Below are positions 10,981 through 19,499 of a stretch of DNA of 64,000 nt, piece by piece (positions within the stretch are counted from its first letter, which is position 1; every line of letters starts with the position of its first letter). A program made the translations under genes and the position numbers. The DNA is from Monosporascus cannonballus (Eukaryota; Ascomycota; Sordariomycetes; Xylariales), in the NCBI GenBank assembly GCA_004154925.1, contig QJNS01000132.1, positions 150,109 to 214,108 on the forward strand. Reading direction: 5' to 3'. Under the pieces are notes generated by a model. It made no database searches. It saw only the letters and a list, made by a program, of their open reading frames with translations, and had not been told where the DNA came from.

Positions 10981-11878
10981 GTCAAAGGCAGATACCCACC
11001 TTAAGGCAAAGGTACGGCTACAGGCAAAGGCATAATTAAACCGAAAGCCAAAAAAACCCCTATGGAGACAACCGGTAACATCAAAAAGCCTAAACGATGG
11101 AAGCCCGGTAATAAGTATATCAGGCCTTATTAGTTTTTTTTTTGTTTTCTTTTTTTTTCATTAATTTTGGTTTTTTTCGCTTAAGCCATTATATTTCGAA
11201 AAATCCGCAGGTATCAGAAAAATACCAGTCTTATAATATCTAAGGCCCCATTTTAACGTTTTGTATGCGAAATTATTTAAGGTTTGCCTGGCGGAATAAA
11301 TTTACGATGCCAGCGGTTAACTATAGAAGCTTTATAAAAAATAAGCGAAGCTGTTTTTACTACCCTTTTTACTAATATATCCACGTTAGCAATATACGTA
11401 TTAGTTTACGTACTAATCGTTTATAACCGCCAATTTATGTTACATCTATAGCAAACGCGTTACGTTAATAATTAAAGATATAAAACTAATTTACCATGTG
11501 ACGGGCATGATAGCATCTATAGGTCCTATAGGTTTGCCGGATTACGGCGTTACCGGATAAACGTTATACGAAATTCCAAAAAAACGCAAAACCAAAAAAG
11601 CCAAACGAAAAGCAGCCCGAAACAAAGCAAAATAAAAGCAGCTGGAAAAAGCTTGCGTGCAACAAGATAAGCTGTATTATATACAACGAAAAAAAAGGTT
11701 TATCCGCCAGCGGCAGGCTAAGGAGCACGAGCAAGCCGTACTGCAAAACCTAAATAAGCTATATAAAGAACTGAATATCCCGCTGAATTTCGATTCAGAA
11801 ATAACTAAACAGGACAACCAGCTAAAGCCGGACGAACAAGTAAAGCAGGACAACCTGCTAAAGCAGGACGAGCCGTAA
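10981..11878 (+). pseudogene. Histone H3/CENP-A-like gene with long basic coiled-coil C-terminal extension
   Basis: Pieces of an H3 fold occur in order on the plus strand. The tail is KAKKTPMETTGNIKKPKRWKPG (11,047-11,106, broken here as KAKKTPMETT / GNIKKPKRWKPG), like the H3 tail ending GGVKKPHRYRPG. An AT-rich gap then looks like a 78-bp intron (GT at 11,108, AG ending 11,185). The fold continues as IIFRKIRRYQKNTSLIISKA, then PF-stop-RFV.EI, LRCQ, EAL-stop-K.SEA and LF......AIY (to 11,397). KRVTLIIKDIKLIYHVTG from 11,453 corresponds to the H3 block KRVTIMPKDIQLARRIRG. Stops sit where Gln is expected (CAA to TAA). The loop between EI and LR(W/F)Q has nine residues, as in human CENP-A, versus seven in H3. 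The last block runs in one frame to 11,878, interrupted only by two TAA codons. It encodes a tail with PKKRKTKKAKRKAARNKAK, a Gln/Lys-rich helix and a repeated KQDN/KPDE end. The exon 2-3 junction is unclear. Transfer into a transposon is inferred. Confidence 0.72.
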
Positions 11879-12164
11879 AAATATTAATATACGATTAATA
11901 CGGCTTCGCATAAGGGAATTCTGGTTACCCCGATTAATATTCGGATTAATACGGCCCTGCATACGGCAATTATAAATACCCCGATTAATACGGCGTTACG
12001 TTCATAAAAATAATAATTAGGGCCAAACATAACAATTAAATATTCCTAATTTAAGTATTAATACTTTAAAAAGTACTTCATAAAATATAGCCTAATATTA
12101 TATACGTTTTTTATCTTTATAAGGATTAATTTATTTATACTAATATAATAAATATTTAAGTTAA

Positions 12165-12332
12165 AAATAAGTACCCATAAATGGTTAACCATTTAGCATT
12201 TTGGGTATCTACGGGTGATTAGTCCGTGGGTGGTTTCAGTCTACCCACGCACCCCTGCTACCCACCCGTGGGTGGTTAGCGGGTCTCCGTGGGTACTCGT
12301 GGGTGGAAATTTTAGCGTGGGTGGGTGGGTAA
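12165..12332. promoter_or_regulatory. Right subterminal GGGTA/ACCCA cluster
   Basis: Mirror counterpart of the left cluster. There are many copies of GTGGGTGG, TACCCAC and CCACCC, including the near-palindrome CCACCCGTGGGTGG (12,262-12,275), up to the right terminus. These are likely transposase binding sites, inferred from position and repetition. Confidence 0.6.
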
Positions 12333-12343
12333 TGCAAACCCTA
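12333..12343 (-). repeat. Right terminal inverted repeat of the hAT element
   Basis: TGCAAACCCTA is an exact reverse complement of the left end and abuts the 8-bp duplication. Confidence 0.9.
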
Positions 12344-12351
12344 GGAGAGGC
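12344..12351. repeat. 8-bp target site duplication (right), GGAGAGGC
   Basis: Exact copy of 2,338-2,345, directly after the right inverted terminus TGCAAACCCTA. No base has changed between the two copies. Confidence 0.9.
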
Positions 12352-12433
12352 GGAGCTCGGCGCGCAGGAAGCGCGGGTGGACCTTGTTCGGTTCGTGGCT
12401 TTTGTGAGACCCTGATATCACACACTGAAGCAT
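12344..12433 (-). pseudogene. Split membrane-protein gene, 5' part
   Basis: This is the N-terminal piece of the gene whose remainder is at 1,954-2,345. From an ATG at 12,433 it reads 30 codons with the block HEPNKVHPRFLRAELRLS, then runs into the right end of the hAT-bounded element. The frame continues exactly across the target duplication into the other piece, giving a protein of about 157 residues. The start is uncertain. A CAG upstream of GGGTCT could instead be a 3' splice site, with earlier exons lost or unrecognised. The reconstructed join shows the element landed inside an exon. Confidence 0.65.
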
Positions 12434-12582
12434 ATACAACTGAAGGATTAATTATCAGGTTCTTGACCTCCAAGAGGTCCTAGTTAGAAGCAGAGGGTAG
12501 TGAACCCTCCTTAAATATACATAAAACAGCTGCGGCTGAGAGAGAGCCGAACCATAACGCATAAAGGAATTTCCACCAAGGC

Positions 12583-13381
12583 TCAGCCGACAGACCTAGC
12601 CTTCAGCTGGGTCTGACAGCTTTCGAGGAGCTCCCGGACCAGCTTCGTCCACTTTGCCCATTCGATCATCGAGTCGTCTGCCTTGCGTGGCAAAAACATC
12701 TAGATCGTCGGAGTTCTGCGATGTCTTGGGTTTTATACCAGGTTCGATAAATCGAACTCAGATTATGTGGTCTTAGCAATTCTTCCGAAGACTCACCAAT
12801 AGCCTCAAAGTGCCACTAGATGCTTTCACTGACACTGTCTCGGTGAATGGGCACTAGAGCTGTGAAAACCCCGAGTAGTATAGTTCCTCCTTCAATAGAA
12901 TGATAGTTTTCGACAGCTGCAAGATGGACCATCATATCAAATGGCATTTCCAAGCCCGATCCCCACTGTCGCCAAGTGAGATACCACGCAACAACTCCAG
13001 AGTGGAAGAGGTGCGTCCAACAGTAAGTGCTTGGTCCGGTGTCATCGGATGAAGAACCATACAGCAGCTCAAGAATATGCCCTAGGAGCTGCGGCTCAGC
13101 ACCTTCAATTTGGATATCCTTGATAATTTTCGAGATCTGAATCTTGTCGGTTTGGGCCGTGGTCGTGCCGTTTGGATGTGGCCTCACTCCTGCACAAACA
13201 CAGGTCATTGATTCGATAAATGACTGTGTATCGTAATATGTGCTCTCTAAGCAAACGAGGCCGACGGTACCGCCTGTATAGTCGCTTGCAAAATGCACAA
13301 TAAGGTTTTTCGGCGATGGACACCAGGTTGCTCTGTCGGAATCCGGGGTTTCCGGCAAATCAAACCCCTTATGAAACACCT
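12583..13381 (-). CDS. Hypothetical protein gene, 5' end missing or unidentified
   Basis: A stop-free minus-strand frame from about 13,381 to 12,816 encodes roughly 188 residues (FHKGFDLPETPDSDRATW... ending ALVPIHRDSVSESI). It begins without an ATG just after a TGA and directly beside LTR-like DNA, so earlier coding sequence is probably missing or lies in an unrecognised exon. A possible intron (GTCAGT at 12,833 to TCTAG ending at 12,700) would replace the last residues by MFLPRKADDSMIEWAKWTKL and a short tail ending at 12,583. That tail fits better with an acidic/aromatic, non-random composition. I do not recognise the family. There are no membrane segments or obvious catalytic motifs, and no RIP damage. 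It lies on the same strand as the subtilase gene, about 390 bp downstream of its stop. Confidence 0.5.
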
Positions 13382-13650
13382 TTCATACACTTCCGTTATC
13401 CATCCTTGAATAATAACGGAAGTAATGGATTAACAACCAATCTGCTTAAATCATAAGGTTATTCACGAATATATATAGCCCAACATCCCCCAGGCTGTTG
13501 CAAGAAGTCCATAGCTTTGATATAGCATCAACATACACACCTTGAGATCTTCCCTATTCTTCATTGAGACCTTCCCCATATACTTTTGCTGGCAAAAGTC
13601 TCCTCGCGTCCTTCAGGGTAGCCTCACCTTCTGTCGCCAATTCTTACATG
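13382..13650 (-). repeat. LTR-like sequence related to the copia LTR, inverted relative to 16,508-16,846
   Basis: Read on the minus strand, this shares the exact 22-bp run from GACAGAAGGTGAGGC through TACCCTG (13,614-13,635) with 16,520-16,541. It then shows a colinear set of weaker matches, including CAACAGCYKGGG...GGGCTATATATAT and TTRTTAATCCATTA. It is more diverged than the two copia LTRs are from each other, and mostly not RIP-damaged. It also holds a small inverted repeat ACTTCCGTTAT/ATAACGGAAGT near 13,389-13,422. It may be a solo LTR of a related element. No target duplication was identified. Confidence 0.5.
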
Positions 13651-13766
13651 CTCCTCTTACGATATATGTTACTTAATGTGCCCTATCTGTCAATAGCCAC
13701 GGCTGGAGAAACATTCGAACACCAGTTGTAAAACAACCGACCAGTTCGCATTCAAAACTTGATCAC

Positions 13767-16508
13767 TCACCCCATCCCAATAATAAATTCGAGGATCTTA
13801 CAAATATTCTTCGGATCACCCTGGTCCATATCCTTCAGACCTTCCCATTTGCCCTTAAGTGCTATGTCCCATAAAGACCAGGGCTGAACGTAATGACAAT
13901 ACCCAGTCTGAGCAGACATAGCGGCGAAGATCTTCTTCACCCCATCATGAGAGAAGAAGCGATCTCTTCTCCGCTTCGGCATACACAGCTTTTGCTTCGC
14001 AAATTCCAAAACATTGGCGGCGATCCCAGCCGCGATGGGCGTTGCGAAAGACGTCCCGGAGATGTAACGGTGTTCCCACTCCCCTGGTTTGTCGTCACAC
14101 GGCCACTTGATATCTCGGCCTAAAGTGGCAAAAATCATGTCATTTGGGTTGCGGCCGAGTGGAGGATTGAAATTCGCAGGAGATCCTAGCCAGTCCGTCG
14201 CATGAATCGCAATGATACCGGGCTTTCGAGCTGGCCAGGCTTTCGGCCTGTTGCCACCCCTGTTATGCCCTGCTGCCGCGAAGATGATCTTCCCTGAGGC
14301 ATCTTTACATTCTGGATCCAGGGCATGGTGGAGCGCCTGATCGATACTGTCATCTTCGTCCGCAAGCGCCAACGACATGGTGATAATGTCAACTCTCCAG
14401 TCTTGGACCGCATAATTGATAGCCTGTAAGTGTCGTATGAGTTCTGTAATGATATTGTCTTAAAGAGAGCGGCAAGGAGGGAGAGAGGTAATCAACCCAC
14501 ATTCGCAATGTGGAATAGCTCACGCTTCGGAATCCACCTCGCGTTGGAGACTTTGGCAATATAGAGCTCGGCTTCTGGGGCTACACGTAACAGCAGATCG
14601 GCAACCATGGTGCCGTGACCAATTTCATCAAGCCAGTCCTTGTGATTGTGCGATGCGAAGTTGCGGCAGTCTACTATTCTTTTCGCTTCAAGATAACCGT
14701 CAATGCGTGTATCATCTTTTCTAACTCCACTATCGATGACGGCCACTCGAATCCTCCCAGTCTCGGACTTTGACGTGGTTGCACCTCCGGCGGATTCCGG
14801 GCGGCAAATATGTTTCTCCGTGTATTTGTTCATTTCCTTCCAGAACTCAGCGTCTCGGGAACTATTGAAACAATTGTTAATCGGAACAAGGAGATTATCC
14901 ATAATTTTATTCTTAGAGTGGGATGTACCTCTCGCTCCGTGGTTTATCGTGGACGTCTTCGTCTTCATCGTAAATGGATACTAATTGGCAATTGGCGTCT
15001 GGAGCGGCGTCCTCTGCAGCCCTGGTTGAACCACTCGACGAGATGGGTCTGGGCGGATCAGGGTGTCCATGATATGCATCAAGAGGCAGTACAATCTTTT
15101 GGAAAATGTAGGCTTGAAACTTGCCGGGATTGCAGTGATCACGGCTCTCGTCTAGACCGGCGCTATCCAAACACGCGTTGACTGCGTCAGCGAAATATTT
15201 ATCACATGGCCTGAAGTAGTCTTTAGCAAATGCCGAGAGAGACGAGCGAAACTTTTCTTTGTCCGTCTGCCTCAGGGATTCAAGGTTGTGGGGAAGGCTT
15301 TCCCACCGGTGTATCTCAATGAGAAGCTGGGCGAAATCCAGTAGCTGAGGCTCGCAGCGTAATTCATTGTCAGAGTCGTCACCAGCCATGCTTGCCAAGT
15401 CGTTTCGAAGGTGCCAGGAAAGGTAGGGATTGGTTTTGTCGAGTATTTTGTGAGTACCAGGGTCTTCGAGGAAGAGTATTCCCGAATTCCTGTCTTTCGA
15501 GTACCATCTCAGGCTTCTCCACCCGTCGTGAGATAGCTGGAGTAGAGACAGAGCTAGTATCAAGCATAGCTGATCCCTCTCTTTTGGGAGGAAATCTTGG
15601 GAGTTGTCCGGACCTTGCGTCCTGTTCCTCGATCCTCCCCTGAGCAACGCCTGCAAGGAAACTTTGGGAGACCTCCAATACTTAAGCTCATGACAATGAT
15701 CTAACTGAACTGGCCCTAACCGGTCGTCTTCCGCAGCTTTGGCCGTCATTATGGATTCCGACGTCCCGATCTCCTCGGGGAGCAATAGATTCAAGTTGGT
15801 ATTCTTGTCTTTGGCATCCTGGATAATTTTACACCCGTATTGTAGGCTGCTCTTCAAACTCCTGTCGACGTGGATAATATCAGCAACACTCCCGAGGTAC
15901 ATGTACGGGGTAAGGGAACGGTGAACTCATAACATACTTCGAAATAACACACCTGCTCTCTAGCAAGTGAATCGGCTCCCAATCGTGGCGAGTCGACAAG
16001 TAGAGATCGAAGAAGTAACGTGAATCAATATCAATCTGATTAATAAAACCAGCTAATTTCAGTCTGGCGAGGTGGGTAGCTTTGCAGTCGCAGCGATCAA
16101 ATTGTCGAACGAGACCCTTGAAAAGGGCCCGCAAGCACTTGCGAAGGCTTTCCTGTAACATCTCACGAGCATCGAGTTTGGAATCGACGAAACCCCTATC
16201 TATTTCTAGATCCGATTCCGATGTGGACTGGTCCGTCGTCTCGTGCCTCCCAATCGCCCTTTCAATCGCTTCCCCAGCATCTCGGGCTATTGTAATAGCG
16301 TCACTATCATCCAGAGCCCCTCTAGAGCGAGAAACTGTCGAGAGTGACCTTGTGGTCATTCTTTGAACCTCCTCGATGCTATTGCCAATGTGTTCTTGAG
16401 TAGCCTCGGGTACGCCGTCACCATCGTTCCAATACTCCCGCGTCAGGCCTAATCCCAAGACGTCGACCGCGGCAAATACTGCGTAATTGTTTATGGCCAC
16501 ATCGCGTT
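13767..16508 (-). CDS. Subtilisin-like serine protease (S8) with fungal N-terminal helical region, 5' end lost at copia LTR
   Basis: Four minus-strand exons fit: 15,938-16,508, 14,929-15,861, 14,501-14,861 and 13,767-14,423. The introns are 76, 67 and 77 bp with GT-AG ends (GTATGT...CGACAG, GTACAT...CAATAG, GTGGGT...TTACAG). Frames join at all three, giving 837 residues from codon 16,500. The first ~500 residues form a helical region (RALFKGLVRQFDRCDCK, LKLAGFINQI, LCLILALSLLQLS, TNPYLSWHLR) resembling the DUF7580-type region found in fungal recognition proteins. The S8 domain follows, with Asp in VAVIDSGV, His in GHGTMVADLL, oxyanion Asn region FAAAGHNRGGN and Ser in GTSFATPIAAGIAANVLEF. All three catalytic residues are present. 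No in-frame ATG precedes codon GTG-16,500; the frame stays open to a TAG inside the LTR (16,534). The first in-frame ATG is near 16,359. The native start is therefore probably gone. A role in self/non-self or immune signalling is inferred. Confidence 0.85.
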
Positions 16509-16846
16509 CTAGGAATTGAGACAGAAGGTGAGGCTACCCTGCAAAGATTTGTATGGAAAACGTTCAGGGGAGACTCAAGGTATGTCGCAGAAGATAGAAT
16601 TGTCTATATTCAAGCTATAGAAGCCCAACAACAGCTGGGGAAATTCAGGGCTATATATATGTGTGAAAGAATGGCTTATTAAGCTTTATCATTCCATTAT
16701 TAATCAATATTTTTCATTATTAATCAAATGGAAAGCTTTAAAAGATTTTGGAAAACTTTTGGAAATCTTACGAATTCTTTTGCCATCTTCGCCACCTCGA
16801 ATAGGGATAGACCCACTTTTCCGGAATTAAAAAATTCCGAATTCCT
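16508..16846 (-). repeat. Copia LTR (3' LTR of the minus-strand element)
   Basis: About 339 bp, colinear with 28,663-29,000, differing mainly by C/T and G/A. It begins TCTAGGAATT and ends AATTCCTA, so the ends are inverted relative to each other; the usual TG...CA ends are not obvious. It contains a hairpin GGAATT-AAAAA-ATTCC at 16,823-16,838 and a short duplication of CCATTATTAATCA. It is less RIP-damaged than the other LTR. Confidence 0.75.
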
Positions 16847-16850
16847 AGAG

Positions 16851-16861
16851 CCCCTTTTAAG
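16851..16861 (-). promoter_or_regulatory. Probable polypurine tract of the copia element
   Basis: On the minus strand, TTAAAAGGGGC immediately precedes the 3' LTR, the expected position for plus-strand DNA priming. Confidence 0.5.
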
Positions 16862-17104
16862 GTGTATATATTTATTTATTTAAAAATATACATAACTTAT
16901 AAGATAGAAATAGAAAGTAGTTCGATATATAATATTTACATCTATTTTATAAGAATATATAGGTAGCTTTATATATATATTTATATATACCTTTTCAAAG
17001 GCGTATAAATAATTCGATATATGGTATTTATGTCTACTTATTATCGTTATTTATTGTTATTAAGTGGTAAAACCTTCAAGTTAAAATATTTACTTCGGAT
17101 ATTA

Positions 17105-17208
17105 TTATATACTGATAATATTAAGTTTTGTTATAAGGTTATTTTGTATACCTTTATCTAAGGGCTTTGTTAGTATATTAACGAGTTGCTTTTTGGTATA
17201 TATGTAAT
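17105..17208 (-). pseudogene. Copia RNase H, C-terminal end (separated by gypsy insertion)
   Basis: The minus-strand frame reads ITYIPKKQLVNILTKPLDKG and then a short tail to a stop at 17,105. This matches the canonical end of copia RNase H (YIPT..QLADILTKPL). It continues directly from the piece ending at 23,908 across the 5-bp target duplication, which proves the gypsy element inserted into the copia pol. Confidence 0.8.
17204..17208. repeat. 5-bp target duplication, left of gypsy element (GTAAT)
   Basis: Pairs with GTGAT at 23,903-23,907. The single G/A difference is a RIP-type transition and so consistent with one original duplication. Confidence 0.7.
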
Positions 17209-17598
17209 TGTTATGACCTAACGGGTTGCGGCCTCAGAAAACGGTCGTAACGGTAACTAAGCCATGTGGGTCGAGTCACGTGATGGCTCGACAGGATCGA
17301 TCGTAAAGCCTTTGGAGCCGGGCTCGACAAAATCGATCGTAAAGCCTTTAAAACCGGGCTTAACAGGATAAAAAAATTAAGTATAAAAACATTTATTATT
17401 TTCATAATTTAAATAATATTAACTTGTAATACTTATTAATACCAAATGTTTGCATTATAATATCGTTATCTAAAATATCTTTAATATTACGAAACGTAAT
17501 ACGTTATTATATTTATTACTTAAATTCCTACGATATTCCTGCTAACATAAACCCGTCGACTTAAGGTTTAATAATTGGTTAAACCGTTTAACCGTTAT
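17209..17598 (+). repeat. Gypsy family A 5' LTR, with 35-bp internal duplication
   Basis: It is 390 bp, against 355 bp for its partner. The difference is a tandem duplication of a ~35-bp unit (GATCGATCGTAAAGCCTTT... GCCGGGCT) around 17,288-17,360. The sequence ends CCGTTATA, a RIP version of CCGTCACA. Confidence 0.8.
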
Positions 17599-17899
17599 AC
17601 GTTATAAGCTTTTATTCAGTAATACCGTTAAACTTTAAATAATATTCAATACTGTTAAAATATCGACTAGCACTTAAGAAACCTTTATTTAGCAGTTTTA
17701 AGCTCGAATTCGGAAACTGGAAAAAAAATCCGACAATTTAGGGCTACGCCATTTGCCCAACCCTTTTTCGCCCGCATAAAGCCAAAAAACCCAAAACCTT
17801 ATAATGGAAAAGGTAACCTTTTAAACCTTTTTAATTTAAGCACAAATTTATTTTCGCTTTTTAAATCTTAATAATTTAGCGGATATAATCCTAATAGTA

Positions 17900-18560
17900 A
17901 AAATATACCTAACAAGAAATGCGGTTAATTAATTTAAGCTTATTATAAAAAAGTTTTTAAAAGTAAAAAAAGTAAATAAAAAAACTTTATTAATAAAATC
18001 TTTTTAATTTATACCAATTTTAAAAACAAAGTACGCGATAATTTCGGTAATCCGGATAAAAAACGATTAACGGTTTAATAATTTTTATAACTTCGACAAA
18101 AAAAACTTATATCCAAATACGCCATAACCTTCAAAAATTTTGCGGCTAAAACAGGATAAGAAAATAACGAAATTAACGCTTTTATTAATATGTTTTATAA
18201 AAAGTTAAAAGATAATATAAAAAATAAGATTATTCCGATTAAACGATTAATTGCTTTGGACCGGTATATTGCAAAAATAATTAAGATTAATAATCGACAA
18301 TTTGAAAAACGATAAAAAAAGAAAAAATAATATGCCCTATATTCGGAATATAACAAGTTTAACCAGGGAAAAAAAACGCACCCCTTATTTCTTATAAAAC
18401 GACGCCAAGACTTATGGAATTCGGCGTTATTTATAAACAGGATTAAAGCCAGATTAAATACTTTAATTACGGCAAAATAGGACATAAAGTTTACAAATGC
18501 AAAAAACCCAAAAAGTTACGACAAAATAATTAGATCTTTATACCGGAAAAACAATCCAGA
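17900..18560 (+). pseudogene. Gypsy family A gag relic with CCHC zinc knuckle
   Basis: Readable gag-like text ends in a zinc knuckle at 18,459-18,500: Y-F-N-Y-G-K-I-G-H-K-V-Y-K-C. This is C-x2-C-x4-H-x4-C with the first two Cys changed to Tyr (TGC to TAC, a G-to-A change). A Lys-rich stretch follows. The start codon cannot be placed. Confidence 0.65.
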
Positions 18561-19499
18561 AATAATTAAGAAAACGATAACAAAGTTATTAACATAATCC
18601 AAGCCAAATATATATTAGGCTTACGACAAAAGGTCCAACCGGGACCATTATAACAAAAAATTTAACGAAAAATACGAAAAGCCAAAAAGTTGATTCGATA
18701 GATATCGTAAACATAGCAAAAAACGTTATAAGGATAATTATACGAATACCGGGATTAAACAAAAGAACTTTATCCCGGAATATTTAATCGATACGGTAAA
18801 ATATACGCTATATATTGTCGACGACGAGAATATCCTAATTACGAAAAATAAAAACAACATATTTACGTACGAATTACCCGAATGTATTATAAAAGATTCG
18901 ATTTTCCAAACCGTATTAGGCATAATAAAAATAATAAATAATAATATCGATAATTTCGAACCATAAACTTAGAAAATATCTAATAATTGGCCGAAATAAA
19001 GAGTTGGCTTAAAAATATAATATTTGCAAAAAAACCCCTTTTGTTATTATGGATAATATAACCACCAAACGGAAAAGGAATTAATCCAGCGTACGGTAAA
19101 AAACCATTATTAGAAAGTTATTACGGACCTTTATTTTTAATTAATATTTATTACGGATTTCCAAAAAAATGCTATTAAAAAATACGCTAATTTATAAAAA
19201 ATCTCTGGAATAACAGCCAAAATAACGTATAATAAGATATAATCGCAAACATAAAAAAACAATTTATTCGATAAGAAAAAAAACTGCAAAAAAACCGAGA
19301 ATAATTAATACGGTTCGAAGGAACAGTACGCCGATAACAATAATAAATATAACAGCTTAACGCGTTATATATAGAAACATAAATAAAATTCGACAAATTT
19401 GAATAAAAGTTAAAAAAAAAAGTTACTTATAAAAAGCTGCAAAGTAATAAAACCTAAAGAAATTAAAAAAAACTCCTAAAAAAAGCTTCAAACGCAACG

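Larger units (their letters stand above)
2536..11992. repeat. Dispersed 12-bp phased motif CGTATTAATNNN (dimers and trimers)
   Basis: Groups of CGTATTAAT (or its complement ATTAATACG) recur with an exact 12-bp period. They lie at 2,536-2,556, 2,989-3,009, 3,417-3,437, 4,406-4,426, 5,073-5,093, 6,558-6,590 (three), 9,697-9,717, 10,909-10,941 (three), 11,397-11,417 and 11,933-11,953. Single copies occur at 11,894 and 11,984. Some units show CGTACTAAT, suggesting the ancestral unit had C where RIP left T. All groups were found inside the hAT-bounded element. Function is unknown; possible protein-binding sites. Confidence 0.6.
2346..12343 (+). mobile_element. hAT-type DNA transposon, 9,998 bp, RIP-destroyed
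   Basis: The ends are perfect 11-bp inverted repeats (TAGGGTTTGCA at 2,346; TGCAAACCCTA ending at 12,343), flanked by an exact 8-bp duplication. Both are typical of the hAT superfamily. Inside are relics of a hAT transposase: a BED-like finger near 6.4 kb, the catalytic-core region near 8.4-9.2 kb and an hATC-like dimerisation region near 9.73-9.95 kb. The element is large for a hAT. The extra length comes partly from small nested repeats (fold-back 7,190-7,830; repeat copy B) and partly from apparent passenger genes, including a histone H3-like one. Nearly all coding frames are broken by C-to-T changes. The insertion disrupts a membrane-protein gene. Confidence 0.85.

Noticed and set aside
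12215..12415. Plus-strand 66-codon frame
   Set aside because: It is made of the subterminal GGGTGG repeats plus antisense of the split membrane gene.
13888..13892. Possible donor GTGAGT near the subtilase stop (about 13,762) joining to the 12,816-13,381 frame as one gene
   Set aside because: It would need a ~390-bp intron containing an LTR-like sequence, and the S8 domain already ends normally; two genes are more likely.
14703..15181. Plus-strand frames opposite the subtilase gene
   Set aside because: Antisense shadows; the minus-strand exons join in frame and contain the catalytic motifs.
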